Positions 36,301 through 45,309 are shown, counted from the first letter of the stretch. The stretch: DNA of 64,000 nucleotides from JACIYW01 sp014359745 (GCA_050433985.1 JBNPWE010000014.1:1-64000), one strand, 5' to 3'. Numbers and translations are program-made. The notes: generated from the sequence alone by a model not told the origin.

Positions 36301-36552
36301 CTAACGCTTGTGCCCGCCATCCTTGTGCCCGCTGCCCTTTTTCCCGCCCGGCTTGGGGCCCTTGTCACCCCCCATTGACCGCGCCGCAGCGGCGGCAGCG
36401 CGCAGTTCATCGGCGATTTCCTCGGCCTCTTCGGGATCGAAATCCAGCGGCAGGTCAACGCCGTCACCCACCACATAAATTCGCACCATCCCCAGTGTGG
36501 TCGGCCCAATCTGAAGGTCGGCGACGATATCGCTTTGCTTGTCGATGCCCAT
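36301..36552 (-). CDS. small conserved rhodobacterial protein with basic tail
   Basis: An 83-residue protein. Residues 1-55 are a compact domain (DIVADLQIGPTTLGMVRIYVVGDG, then DFDPEEAEEIADELRAAAAAAR). The last 25 are Gly/Lys/His-rich and probably disordered. It resembles the DUF6324-type small proteins of Rhodobacteraceae from memory, with no known function. It converges on the PiuC-type gene with a 15-base gap. Confidence 0.65.
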   Translation of the reverse strand: MGIDKQSDIVADLQIGPTTLGMVRIYVVGDGVDLPLDFDPEEAEEIADELRAAAAAARSMGGDKGPKPGGKKGSGHKDGGHKR

Positions 36553-36727
36553 CCCGGCCCCCCCCTTGCGGTTCTCGTGCGGTTGTCACGCCTGCGCTAT
36601 AGGCCAGTGCGGCTTTGGGGAAAAGGCTTTTGTGACAGCCCGGATGTGATGGCCGGCCGCGCCCGCATCCCGGTGCAGATGGCGCGTATCAGCCCCGCAC
36701 CCTGACCGCAGCGAACAACCGCTTTCG

Positions 36728-36749
36728 TTTCATCTTGGCCCAAATACTC
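36728..36749. repeat. AAATACTC intergenic element, best copy
   Basis: TTTCATCTTGGCCC followed by AAATACTC. It is nearly identical to the reverse-oriented copy at 63389-63410 and related to those at 7573-7633 and 27684-27717. Confidence 0.7.
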
Positions 36750-36830
36750 ATTTTCCATGCCTGCCACGCGCGCGCCGGTCACGGGGGATGACTTCGGCCG
36801 ACCGAAATCCGCGCTCGTGCCGATCTTGTC

Positions 36831-36859
36831 TTGCAATCCCCAATCGCGCGCCGTAAATC
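36831..36859 (+). promoter_or_regulatory. candidate promoter of tRNA-His
   Basis: TTGCAA (36831-36836) and TAAATC (36854-36859) are separated by 17 bases and end 9 bases before the tRNA. Confidence 0.45.
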
Positions 36860-36868
36860 CCCCCCAGT

Positions 36869-36945
36869 GCCGCCTTAGCTCAGTTGGTTAGAGCACCAGA
36901 TTGTGGATCTGGGGGTCCCCCGTTCGAGCCGGGGAGGCGGTACCA
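36869..36945 (+). tRNA. tRNA-His (anticodon GTG), A73 type
   Basis: The acceptor GCCGCCT pairs with AGGCGGT, including G1:U72. Then come T8-A9, the anticodon stem CCAGA/TCTGG around TTGTGGA, a T loop TTCGAGC, discriminator A73 and an encoded CCA. Position -1 is T, so the usual G-1 of tRNA-His is not encoded. Confidence 0.95.
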
Positions 36946-36973
36946 TCACCCACACCGCCACCCGGACCAACCA

Positions 36974-37831
36974 TCACGGAAAGATCAGCACCGGGATAGT
37001 GCAGCCGCGCATCAGATCAAGCGTGGTCGAGCCGATGAACAATTGCCGCAGCCGCGACTTGCCGCTTTTGCCCAGCACCAGCATATCGATGTCATGGCTT
37101 GCCACCGCATCGGCGATGGCCACCTCTGGGGTGCCGGTGACAAGGTGTTCGGTGACGTCGTACCCGACGCCGCGCAGCGCCTCGGCCGCGGCGTGCAGCT
37201 TGTCGCGGTCGGGGGGGGTGGCGTTGCCCACGGTCAGGATATGGCATTCCAGCCCGTGCAGCACCGATCCCCCTACCAGGCGTTCCACCGCCCGTTCCGC
37301 GCTTGGCCCGCCGTCATAGGCCAAGAGGAACCGCTTGACCGGCTTGTAGGCGCGCGACACCACCAGAACCGGCCGCGTCGCGGTGCGCACCAGCCGGTCA
37401 AGGTTCGATCCCAAGTGCAGGGTGGCGAAATCCGCCCCCTCGCCACGTTTGCCGACAACCATCATCCGGGTTTCAGGCGCCAGATCCTGCACCGCCGCGA
37501 CCAGATCGCCATTGCGCAGCCGCGTCGTCACCTCGACATCGGCGCTGGTCCGCATCCGCGCCGCGCCGTCATCCAAAAGCGCGCGCCCGCGATCGCGCGC
37601 AAGGGTGGCGCGTTCCTCATCCAGTTTCGACAGTTTCTCCAGCAGGGCCGTGCGCGCGCCCAGCCGCAGGCTGCCGCTTAAATCAACCGGCTGGCTTGAA
37701 ACCTCGTTGCGGCGATCCAGTACATGGACCAGCGATATCGGCATCTCAAGACGGTCCGCCGCCCATACCGCATGATCGCAAACGCTGGCGGCGTAGGTCG
37801 AACCGTCGATGAATGCCGTTATGTTCTGCAT
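36974..37831 (-). CDS. universal stress protein with two Usp domains
   Basis: A 285-residue tandem UspA protein. The first domain starts with NITAFIDGSTYAASVCDHA and contains VGKRGEGADFATLHLGSNLDRLVR. The second starts near residue 155 (KRFLLAYDGGPSAERAVERL) and contains the ATP-binding pattern VLGKSGKSRLRQLFIGSTT. The start could be ATG 37831 (used) or ATG 37843, which begins one base after the SulP stop. Either way it is co-translated with the SulP transporter, a pairing that suggests a regulatory link with anion uptake. Confidence 0.9.
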   Translation of the reverse strand: MQNITAFIDGSTYAASVCDHAVWAADRLEMPISLVHVLDRRNEVSSQPVDLSGSLRLGARTALLEKLSKLDEERATLARDRGRALLDDGAARMRTSADVEVTTRLRNGDLVAAVQDLAPETRMMVVGKRGEGADFATLHLGSNLDRLVRTATRPVLVVSRAYKPVKRFLLAYDGGPSAERAVERLVGGSVLHGLECHILTVGNATPPDRDKLHAAAEALRGVGYDVTEHLVTGTPEVAIADAVASHDIDMLVLGKSGKSRLRQLFIGSTTLDLMRGCTIPVLIFP

Positions 37832-37844
37832 GTCTTTTTCCATT

Positions 37845-39434
37845 TCAATGGGCCGCCAGTTTGTCCATCGCGCCGGGCTTGTCGTGCAGTGCCAGCCGGT
37901 CAACGATGGTTTCCGATGCCGCGTTCATCCCCACCAAGGTAACCTTGGTCCCCTCGCGGCGGAACTTCAAGACCACCATGTCGACAGCCGCGACCGATGA
38001 TATGTCCCAGATATGCGCGGCGCTGACATCGATGGTGACGGCATCCAGCGCTTCCTTGAAGTCAAAGGCGCTGTTGAAGCGATCGACCGAAGCATAGAAA
38101 AGCTGCCCCTCGATGCGATAGGTGCGCGCGCGCCCGTCCGGGGTGGCGGTGGAGGTGACGCGAAAGATCTGCGCGATCTTGCCCGCAAAGAACACCCCCG
38201 ACAGCAGCACCCCCGCCGCAACCCCGATGGCAAGGTTATGCGTCAGGACCACCAGCACCACCGTGGTGATCATCACCACCGACGAACTGGCCGGATGGCT
38301 GCGCAGGTTGCGCAGCGATGACCACGAAAACGTGCCGACGGACACCATGATCATCACCGCCACAAGGGCCGCCATCGGCACCGCCCTGACCAGATCACCC
38401 ACCAACAGGATCATCGCCAGCAGCGATACCCCGGCGAATGCGGTCGACAGCCGCGCCCGCCCGCCCGATTTCACGTTGATCATCGATTGCCCGACCATCG
38501 CACAGCCCGCCATGCCACCGATGAACCCGGTTGCGGCATTGGCAACGCCCTGGCCGATGCATTCGCGGTTCTTGTTGCTGGGCGTGTCGGTCAACTCGTC
38601 AACGATTGTCGCCGTCATCAGGCTTTCAAGCAGGCCCACGGCGGCCACGGCACCGGCATAGGGCAGCACGATCAACAGGGTTTCCAGGGTCAGCGGCACA
38701 TCGGGCAACAGGAATATCGGCAAGGTATCGGGCAGGTCGCCCATATCGCCAACGGTGCGCACATCCATCCCGGTAAACCAGACAACTGCCGTCAGCACGA
38801 TGATCGCGACCAGCGGCGCGGGCACGGCCCCGGTCAGCATCGGCAGCCCATAGATGATCACCAATCCGAATGCCACCAGCGCATAAGTGATCATCGGCAC
38901 ATCGATCAGTTCGGGCAGTTGCGCCATGAAGATCAGGATCGCCAGCGCGTTCACGAACCCCACCATCACCGACCGGGAGACGAATTTCATTACGAAGGCC
39001 AGCCGGAACACCCCCGCCGCAATCTGCAAAAGCCCCGCCAGGATCGTCGCCACCAACAGATATTGCAGCCCATGATCGCGCACCAGCGTTACCATAAGTA
39101 CCGCCGTCGCCGCCGTCGCAGCCGAAATCATCCCCGGCCTGCCGCCAACCAGAGCCGTCAGCACCGCAATCGAAAAAGAGGCATACAGCCCCACCTTGGG
39201 GTCAACCCCCGCGATGATTGAAAAGGCAATCGCTTCGGGGATCAGCGCCAGCGCCACAACAAGCCCCGCCAGCAGTTCAGCCCTGGGATTGCCAAGCCAG
39301 TTGGCGCGGGTCTGTTCGGAAAGTTTTATCATCTGGGTCCGGTCTGTTGATTTGGCCGGGGGATCGGCGCCCGGCAGAGCCACCGGCGGGGCCGGTCCAT
39401 GGGAAGGCGCCTTCTGCGGTGCGGCATCGGTCAT
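37845..39434 (-). CDS. SulP family anion transporter with STAS domain
   Basis: A 529-residue secondary transporter. The membrane part (residues about 45-430) contains the SulP signature VGLYASF with ALIPEAIAFSIIAGVDP and NKNRECIGQGVANAATGFIGGMAGCAMVGQS. A C-terminal STAS domain occupies about 440-529. Members carry sulfate or bicarbonate, and the Na/bicarbonate BicA-like form is possible. Substrate cannot be fixed from sequence. The first 34 residues are Pro-rich, so Met35 is an alternative start. It is divergent from the flavoprotein gene with a 55-base gap. Confidence 0.92.
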   Translation of the reverse strand: MTDAAPQKAPSHGPAPPVALPGADPPAKSTDRTQMIKLSEQTRANWLGNPRAELLAGLVVALALIPEAIAFSIIAGVDPKVGLYASFSIAVLTALVGGRPGMISAATAATAVLMVTLVRDHGLQYLLVATILAGLLQIAAGVFRLAFVMKFVSRSVMVGFVNALAILIFMAQLPELIDVPMITYALVAFGLVIIYGLPMLTGAVPAPLVAIIVLTAVVWFTGMDVRTVGDMGDLPDTLPIFLLPDVPLTLETLLIVLPYAGAVAAVGLLESLMTATIVDELTDTPSNKNRECIGQGVANAATGFIGGMAGCAMVGQSMINVKSGGRARLSTAFAGVSLLAMILLVGDLVRAVPMAALVAVMIMVSVGTFSWSSLRNLRSHPASSSVVMITTVVLVVLTHNLAIGVAAGVLLSGVFFAGKIAQIFRVTSTATPDGRARTYRIEGQLFYASVDRFNSAFDFKEALDAVTIDVSAAHIWDISSVAAVDMVVLKFRREGTKVTLVGMNAASETIVDRLALHDKPGAMDKLAAH

Positions 39435-39489
39435 GTCAAGTCAACATGGCCTGTGGCGATGGGCGTTGCGACGGGGCGCCTGGGTGATT

Positions 39490-40689
39490 ATGGCTGCCTT
39501 GATGGAACAGGTGGATGTGATCATTCTGGGGGCCGGGGCGGCCGGTATGGCGACGGCGGTGGAGGCCGGGCGGCGCGGGCGCCGGGTCGTGCTGATCGAT
39601 CACGCGCGCGCGCCGGGCGAAAAGATTCGCATCTCGGGCGGGGGGCGCTGCAATTTCACCAATCGCCACATCGCCCCCGATACGGTGCCCGAACGGTTTT
39701 TGTCGCAAAATCCGCGCTTTGCGCTGTCGGCGCTGGCCAGATACACAGCGGATGATTTCATCGCGCGGGTCACGGCGGCGGGGATCGCCTGGCATGAAAA
39801 GACCCTTGGCCAGTTGTTTTGCGACGGTTCGGCGGTGCAGATCATCGACATGCTGCGCGCCGAGATGGCCGGGGCGGGCGTGGAACTGCGGCTGTCAACA
39901 GAGGTGCGCGATGTGCGCCACGATGGTGGTTTTTGCGTTGAAACCGGCAATGGCGCGATCCGGGCCACGGCGCTGGTGGTGGCGACGGGGGGCAAATCCA
40001 TCCCGAAGATGGGCGCAACCGGGCTTGGCTACCGCATTGCCGAACAATTCGGCCTGCGCCTGACCGAGGTCCGACCGGGTCTTGTGCCGCTGACATTCGC
40101 GGCCGATGCGCTGGATCTGATGCAGCCGCTTTCGGGGGTGTCAGTCGCGGCGCGGGTGGGTTGCGGTGCGGCCACGTTCGACGAGGGGTTGTTGTTCACC
40201 CATCGCGGGTTGTCGGGCCCGTCGATCCTGCAAATCTCTAACTATTGGCGCGAGGGCGGGCAGATCATGGTTGATCTGGCGCGCGGGCAGGATATCGCCC
40301 GCGCGCTTGGCGCCCGGCGACAAGAGGCCGGGCGCGTGTCGGTCAAGAATGCGCTGGCCGCGCTTTTGCCGGAAAAGCTGGCCCGGCAGGTGGTGGCGCG
40401 CGCGGGCGTGGCGGGCAATCTGGCCGATCAGTCGAACGCCGATCTGGACCGGATCGCCGATGCCGTGCACCGCTGGCAGGTCACCCCCGCCGGATCGGAA
40501 GGGTATCGCACCGCCGAGGTGACGCTGGGCGGTGTCGACACACGCGATCTTGACGCGCGCACTTTGGCGGCGCGCAGGGTGCCGGGGCTGCATTTCATTG
40601 GTGAGGTTGTTGATGTAACCGGTTGGCTTGGCGGTTATAATTTTCAATGGGCATGGTCATCCGGCTGGGCCGCAGGGCAGGCGGTATAG
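39490..40689 (+). CDS. BaiN/YhiN (HI0933-like) flavoprotein
   Basis: A FAD-binding protein of 399 residues. The N-terminal motif DVIILGAGAAGMATAVEAGRRG is followed by GEKIRISGGGRCNFTNR, the hallmark of the HI0933 family. A mid-domain contains FTHRGLSGPSILQISNYW, and the C-terminal GEVVDVTGWLGGYNFQWAWSSG completes the FAD site. The cellular substrate is unknown. ATG 39490 or 39502 can be the start, and neither has a strong ribosome site. Confidence 0.9.
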   Translation: MAALMEQVDVIILGAGAAGMATAVEAGRRGRRVVLIDHARAPGEKIRISGGGRCNFTNRHIAPDTVPERFLSQNPRFALSALARYTADDFIARVTAAGIAWHEKTLGQLFCDGSAVQIIDMLRAEMAGAGVELRLSTEVRDVRHDGGFCVETGNGAIRATALVVATGGKSIPKMGATGLGYRIAEQFGLRLTEVRPGLVPLTFAADALDLMQPLSGVSVAARVGCGAATFDEGLLFTHRGLSGPSILQISNYWREGGQIMVDLARGQDIARALGARRQEAGRVSVKNALAALLPEKLARQVVARAGVAGNLADQSNADLDRIADAVHRWQVTPAGSEGYRTAEVTLGGVDTRDLDARTLAARRVPGLHFIGEVVDVTGWLGGYNFQWAWSSGWAAGQAV

Positions 40690-40796
40690 GCCTGCCCCTT
40701 GGTTTGCGCTGCGCGGGACATAGGTGTAGCGTGGCACCGATCGGTCGCCTTTCACAGCACCAATACACCCGCCCATTTCTGAACCGAGGTTTGACG

Positions 40797-41672
40797 ATGA
40801 ACGATACCACCGGCTACACCCCCCCCGCCGTCTGGACATGGCAAGGCGAAAACGGCGGAAAATTCGCCAGTATCAACCGCCCCATCGCCGGGGCCACCCA
40901 TGAAAAGGAACTGCCGGTCGGCAAGCATCCCTTGCAGCTTTATTCACTGGCCACGCCGAATGGCGTCAAGGTAACGGTGATGCTGGAGGAATTGCTGGCG
41001 CGCGGCTTTTCCGGCGCCGAATACGACGCCTGGCTGATCCGCATCAGTGACGGCGACCAGTTCGGCAGCGGCTTTGTCGGCATCAACCCGAATTCCAAGA
41101 TCCCCGCCATGGTCGATCACAGCACGCCAACGCCGACGCGGGTTTTCGAATCCGGCGCGATCCTTCTGTATCTGGCCGAAAAATTCGGCGCGTTCCTGCC
41201 CACCGAGCACAAGGCCCGCACCGAATGCCTGTCGTGGCTGTTCTGGCAGATGGGCAGTGCGCCCTTTCTGGGCGGCGGTTTCGGGCATTTCTATGCCTAT
41301 GCGCCGGTCAAGATCGAATATGCGATTGACCGCTTCGCCATGGAAACCAAACGCCAGCTTGACGTGCTTGACCGGCACCTGGCCGGATCGGAATTCATGG
41401 TTGGGGCGGACTATACCATCGCCGATATCGCGATCTGGGCGTGGTACGGGCAATTGGTGCTGGGTCGGCTTTACGATGCGGCGGAGTTTCTGGATGTGCA
41501 GTCTTACGCAAACGTGCAGCGGTGGGCACAGGCGATCGACGCGCGCCCGGCGGTGTTGCGAGGCCGCATGGTCAACCGTGTGTTTGGTGATCTGGACATG
41601 CAGTTGCATGAACGCCACGACGCCAGTGATTTCGATACCAGAACCCAGGACAAGCTGGAAACGGCAAGCTGA
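40797..41672 (+). CDS. yghU: glutathione S-transferase family, YghU-like
   Basis: A 291-residue nu-class GST. The thioredoxin-like half has LYSLATPNGVKVTVMLEEL, the NPNSKIPAMVDH loop and the ESGAILLYLAEKFG glutathione site. The helical half ends in NRVFGD. The long N-terminal extension (about 45 residues with WTWQGENGGKFASINRP) is characteristic of YghU, which reduces disulfides with two bound glutathiones. GAGG lies 8 bases before the ATG. A perfect hairpin follows. Confidence 0.92.
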   Translation: MNDTTGYTPPAVWTWQGENGGKFASINRPIAGATHEKELPVGKHPLQLYSLATPNGVKVTVMLEELLARGFSGAEYDAWLIRISDGDQFGSGFVGINPNSKIPAMVDHSTPTPTRVFESGAILLYLAEKFGAFLPTEHKARTECLSWLFWQMGSAPFLGGGFGHFYAYAPVKIEYAIDRFAMETKRQLDVLDRHLAGSEFMVGADYTIADIAIWAWYGQLVLGRLYDAAEFLDVQSYANVQRWAQAIDARPAVLRGRMVNRVFGDLDMQLHERHDASDFDTRTQDKLETAS

Positions 41673-41700
41673 TCGTCGGGCAGGTTTATCCCGAAACTTG

Positions 41701-41725
41701 CGGGCCTGCCCGGCGGGCAGGCCCG
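41701..41725 (+). terminator. 11-bp hairpin after the GST gene
   Basis: CGGGCCTGCCC pairs perfectly with GGGCAGGCCCG around a 3-base loop. It is followed by AAATA without a T run, 29 bases after the stop codon. Confidence 0.65.
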
Positions 41726-41852
41726 AAATATCCCGCAAGACAGGAAGATCTGTATTTCTCCCTGAAACTCACGCCTTTTCACCCCCATTCGGCTGGCGTA
41801 TAAGCAGCCCACGCCGGGCCGGGGCCCGGTGTCGTATCAATACGGGGTGGCT

Positions 41853-42341
41853 ATGACCAAGGAACGCAACAACGCGGATGTGGCCTTTATTCAGGCTTTG
41901 GCGGAACTTCTGAACGCCAACAAGCTGACGGAAATATCCGTCAAGCGCGACTATGCCGAGAATGACAGCCTGAACGTGCGGGTCTCGAAACACCTGAATG
42001 TGGCCCCACCCGCCGCCACCGTCGCCGCCGCCCCGGTGCAGATGCCCGCGCCCGCGCCGCAATCCGCCGCCACTACCGCCGCCACTCAGGATGATCCCGC
42101 CCAGCACCCCGGCGCGGTGACATCGCCCATGGTTGGCACCGTCTATCTGCAATCCGAACCGGGCACGCCGCCCTTTGTTTCGGTGGGGGCCAGCGTGGAA
42201 GAGGGGCAGACCCTGCTGATCATCGAGGCGATGAAGACCATGAACCAGATCCCCGCCCCCCGTGCCGGCATCGTCAAGCGCATTCTGGTGGGTGACGGCA
42301 GCCCGGTGGAATATGGCGCGCCCCTGATGATCATCGAGTGA
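41853..42341 (+). CDS. accB: acetyl-CoA carboxylase biotin carboxyl carrier protein
   Basis: BCCP of 162 residues. An N-terminal dimerisation segment (AFIQALAELLNANKLTEISVKR) is followed by an Ala/Pro linker of about 50 residues and a biotinyl domain with the biotin lysine in EAMKTMN near residue 129 and the PMVGTVYLQSEPGTPPF thumb of the AccB type. ATG 41853 matches the family start, and an ATG eight codons upstream is possible. accC follows after 7 bases. Confidence 0.96.
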   Translation: MTKERNNADVAFIQALAELLNANKLTEISVKRDYAENDSLNVRVSKHLNVAPPAATVAAAPVQMPAPAPQSAATTAATQDDPAQHPGAVTSPMVGTVYLQSEPGTPPFVSVGASVEEGQTLLIIEAMKTMNQIPAPRAGIVKRILVGDGSPVEYGAPLMIIE

Positions 42342-42348
42342 GGCGGGG

Positions 42349-43695
42349 ATGTTCGATAAAATCCTGATCGCCAACCGGGGCGAGATTGCCCTGCGCGTGA
42401 TCCGCGCCTGTCGCGAGATGGGGATCAAATCGGTCGCCGTACATTCCACCGCCGATTCGGATGCGATGCATGTGCGCATGGCGGATGAAGCGATCTGTAT
42501 CGGCCCGCCGCCCTCGGGGCAAAGCTATCTGTCATTTCCCGCGATCATATCGGCCTGCGAGATTTCGGGGGCAGAGGCCATTCATCCCGGTTACGGCTTC
42601 CTGTCGGAAAACGCGCAATTCGTGCAGATCGTCGAGGATCACGGCCTGACCTTCATCGGCCCTTCGGCGGAACATATCCGGCTGATGGGCGACAAGATCA
42701 CCGCCAAGGACACCATGCGCAAGCTGGGCGTGCCCTGCGTGCCCGGATCGGCGGGCGGCGTGGCCGATATCGACGAGGCGCGCAGGGTGGCAAAAGACAT
42801 CGGCTTTCCGGTGATCATCAAGGCCACGGCGGGCGGCGGCGGGCGCGGCATGAAACTGGCGCGCACTGCCTCGGAACTCGAAGTCGCGTTCCGCACCGCG
42901 CGGACCGAAGCCAAGGGCGCCTTTGGCAATGAAGAGGTCTATATCGAGAAATACCTGGGCACGCCCCGCCATATCGAGGTTCAGGTGTTTGGCGATGGCA
43001 AGGGTGGTGCGGTGCATCTTGGCGAACGCGACTGTTCATTGCAGCGCCGCCACCAGAAGGTTCTGGAAGAGGCGCCGGGCCCCGTGATCACGCCCGCGTT
43101 GCGCGCGCGCATCGGTGCCACCTGCGCCGAGGCTGTGGCGCGCATCGGCTATTCGGGGGCCGGCACGATCGAGTTCCTTTATGAGAACGATGAATTCTAT
43201 TTCATCGAGATGAACACCCGCCTTCAGGTTGAGCATCCGGTGACCGAGGCGATCTTTGGCGTCGATCTGGTTCGCGAACAGATCCGGGTCGCGGCGGGCA
43301 TGCCGATGTCTTTCGGACAGGACGATCTGGTGTTGAACGGCCACGCCATCGAGGTGCGGATCAACGCCGAGAAACTGCCGAATTTCGCGCCCTGTCCGGG
43401 GCTGGTGAAGGTGTTTCATGCACCCGGCGGGTTGGGGGTGCGGATGGATTCGGCGCTTTATGGCGGCTACCGTATCCCGCCCTATTACGACAGCCTGATC
43501 GGCAAGCTGATCGTGCATGGCCGCGACCGCCCCGAGGCGCTGGCGCGCCTGGCACGCGCGTTGGGCGAATTGATCGTGGATGGGGTGGATACCACCGTGC
43601 CGCTTTTTCACGCGCTGTTGCAGGAACCCGATATCCTGGCGGGCAACTATGATATTCACTGGCTGGAAAAGTGGCTGGCCGATAACCTTGGATGA
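42349..43695 (+). CDS. accC: acetyl-CoA carboxylase biotin carboxylase subunit
   Basis: A 448-residue ATP-grasp enzyme that carboxylates biotin on AccB using bicarbonate. It begins with the biotin carboxylase signature KILIANRGEIALRVIRACREMGI. The ATP-grasp glycine loop is KATAGGGGRGMK, and the catalytic EMNTRLQVEHPVTE is intact. It forms an operon with accB. The usual rhodobacterial followers (aat, DUF2155) are absent, and outer-membrane protein genes come next. Confidence 0.97.
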   Translation: MFDKILIANRGEIALRVIRACREMGIKSVAVHSTADSDAMHVRMADEAICIGPPPSGQSYLSFPAIISACEISGAEAIHPGYGFLSENAQFVQIVEDHGLTFIGPSAEHIRLMGDKITAKDTMRKLGVPCVPGSAGGVADIDEARRVAKDIGFPVIIKATAGGGGRGMKLARTASELEVAFRTARTEAKGAFGNEEVYIEKYLGTPRHIEVQVFGDGKGGAVHLGERDCSLQRRHQKVLEEAPGPVITPALRARIGATCAEAVARIGYSGAGTIEFLYENDEFYFIEMNTRLQVEHPVTEAIFGVDLVREQIRVAAGMPMSFGQDDLVLNGHAIEVRINAEKLPNFAPCPGLVKVFHAPGGLGVRMDSALYGGYRIPPYYDSLIGKLIVHGRDRPEALARLARALGELIVDGVDTTVPLFHALLQEPDILAGNYDIHWLEKWLADNLG

Positions 43696-43748
43696 TCGGG
43701 GGCTGATCGGGCGCGCCCCTCACAGACGCGGCACCACTGCGACGGGCA

Positions 43749-43830
43749 CGTCACAAAAGTATTATTATTATTGTCAATAAGTTCACACAGGTTCACCCCC
43801 GCGTCACATACTCGTCACAGTTCCGTCACA
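43749..43830 (+). promoter_or_regulatory. PHO-box-like array of TCAC repeats
   Basis: CGTCACA occurs at 43802, 43813 and 43824 with exactly 4 bases between copies, preceded by GTTCACC at 43791, GTTCACA at 43781 and a further CGTCACA at 43749. The 7+4 spacing is the architecture of PhoB sites, whose alphaproteobacterial repeat is close to CTGTCAC. It ends 80 bases before the beta-barrel start. Confidence 0.5.
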
Positions 43831-43910
43831 GGCCTTCTTATGCGGCGATCACGGCCCCAACTGTGGTCAACAGACAGCAACGGCTGGCTGTTCAGCAAAT
43901 GGAGGCTTTG

Positions 43911-44483
43911 ATGAACCTGACAATGATCCCGTCCCGGTATGTTCTGGCTATGCTTGCCCTTGGTGCCTCTGCCGGGCTGGCCACCACCGCCTCGGCACAG
44001 CAACAAGGAACCTGGGATGGCGCATATGGTGGTATCGCGCTGGGCTACGGCGATTTCGACACGGACGGATCGACGGTGGGCGACGCTGACGGGGCGATCG
44101 GCGGATTTTTCCTGGGGTACAACCGGGATTACGGCGATTGGGTCGCGGGGGCCGAACTGAGCTATGATTTCGTCGATGGCGATTTCAAGGGCAGTGGCGG
44201 CCAGATTGAAGAGATCGCGCGGCTGAAAATCCGCGCCGGTCGTGATTTCGGGCAATCGCTTGTCTATGTGGTGGGCGGGCCGGCCTGGGCCGAGGCCTCG
44301 CTTGCGGGCGGGGGCAGCAATGATGAAACCGGCTGGTTCGCGGGTGTCGGCGTCGACCACAAACTGACCGAGCGCTGGGTGTTGGGCGGCGAGGTGCTGT
44401 ACAACCAGTTCGACGATCTGGCCGGGCGGAACAACGATGTCGATGGTGTCACGATGATGCTGCGCGCCAGCCTGCGGTTCTGA
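43911..44483 (+). CDS. outer-membrane beta-barrel protein
   Basis: A 190-residue protein with a signal peptide (hydrophobic to about residue 29, ending ASAQQ). An 8-strand barrel of the Omp25/OmpA-like porin family follows, with alternating segments such as YGGIALGYGDFD, GGFFLGYNRDYGDWVAGAELSYDF and a C-terminal aromatic LRASLRF. GGAGG lies 9 bases before the ATG. It shares the strand order and a TDGSTVGDADG loop with the next gene, so the pair arose by duplication. Confidence 0.88.
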   Translation: MNLTMIPSRYVLAMLALGASAGLATTASAQQQGTWDGAYGGIALGYGDFDTDGSTVGDADGAIGGFFLGYNRDYGDWVAGAELSYDFVDGDFKGSGGQIEEIARLKIRAGRDFGQSLVYVVGGPAWAEASLAGGGSNDETGWFAGVGVDHKLTERWVLGGEVLYNQFDDLAGRNNDVDGVTMMLRASLRF

Positions 44484-44507
44484 TGTGATCGTGGCCTGGC
44501 GGCAAAG

Positions 44508-44526
44508 CGTGACATTTTGGTGACAG
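44508..44526 (-). promoter_or_regulatory. PHO-box-like site before the second barrel gene
   Basis: Read on the minus strand: CTGTCAC, CAAA, ATGTCAC, with an extra G at the 3' end. Two 7-mers with a 4-base spacer match the alphaproteobacterial PhoB repeat. It lies 163 bases before the ATG at 44689. Confidence 0.45.
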
Positions 44527-44688
44527 ATGCGCGGGCTTTGGCCGATACTGGTGGGAAGCCCGGCGTCTCTTTGCTTATCTGTCGCGCAAGCGTTTGAGGG
44601 CCTTACAATTTCTCGTTGTCGTCCCTAGATGGATCAAGTGCTGACTTGGTCAGAAGTCCGGGTCACGCCTGACATAAAGGAGACGACA

Positions 44689-45282
44689 ATGAGACATATT
44701 CTGGCAGCTACCGCATGCAGTCTTTTCGCGCTTCCGGCCCTTGCCGGGGGGCCGGTGGAGCCGGTCTACGAACCGCCCGTCACGGTGATCGAAACGGTCC
44801 CGGCGCCGTTCAACTGGGGCGGCGGATACGTCGGCGGTCAGATCGGTTATGGTAAATTCTACACCGATTCCAATGTTCTGGGCGATCCCGATGGCGTAAT
44901 CGGCGGTGTTCACGCCGGGTATAACTGGGATATGGGCGATTATGTCTGGGGGATCGAAGGCGATATCGATGCCGTGGATGCCAATTTCGACAACGGGGCG
45001 GGCGATATCGATACCATGGCACGGCTGAAGCTGCGGTTTGGCCGCGATCTGGGCCGCACGCTGATTTACGGCACCGTCGGCGGCGTACGCGCCGAGGGCG
45101 ATGTGGGTGGCAGCAGCCAGAATGACATCGGCTGGCTGGCCGGTGGCGGCATCGATTACGCGCTGACCGATAACTGGATTGCCGGGGCCGAGGCGCTTTA
45201 CAACAGCATCTCGAACTTTGACAATACCGGGGCCGACTTGGAACAGGTCAGCCTGCGCGCCAAGATCTCGTACAAGTTCTAA
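44689..45282 (+). CDS. outer-membrane beta-barrel protein, paralogue
   Basis: A 197-residue paralogue of the preceding protein. It has a short signal peptide (HILAATACSLFALPALAGG), a Pro/Val-rich spacer to residue 45, then barrel strands GGGYVGGQIGYGKFY, HAGYNWDMGDYVWGIEGDID and a C-terminal AKISYKF. AAAGGAG lies 8 bases before the ATG. A 9-bp hairpin follows. Confidence 0.88.
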   Translation: MRHILAATACSLFALPALAGGPVEPVYEPPVTVIETVPAPFNWGGGYVGGQIGYGKFYTDSNVLGDPDGVIGGVHAGYNWDMGDYVWGIEGDIDAVDANFDNGAGDIDTMARLKLRFGRDLGRTLIYGTVGGVRAEGDVGGSSQNDIGWLAGGGIDYALTDNWIAGAEALYNSISNFDNTGADLEQVSLRAKISYKF

Positions 45283-45309
45283 GGCGCGCGCAGCAAGCGA
45301 TACCAACGC

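Larger units (their letters stand above)
36553..36868. other. intergenic region with one AAATACTC element and a tRNA promoter
   Basis: This 316-base stretch has no convincing reading frame. It holds the dispersed element at 36728-36749 and the tRNA-His promoter at 36831-36859. Confidence 0.6.
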
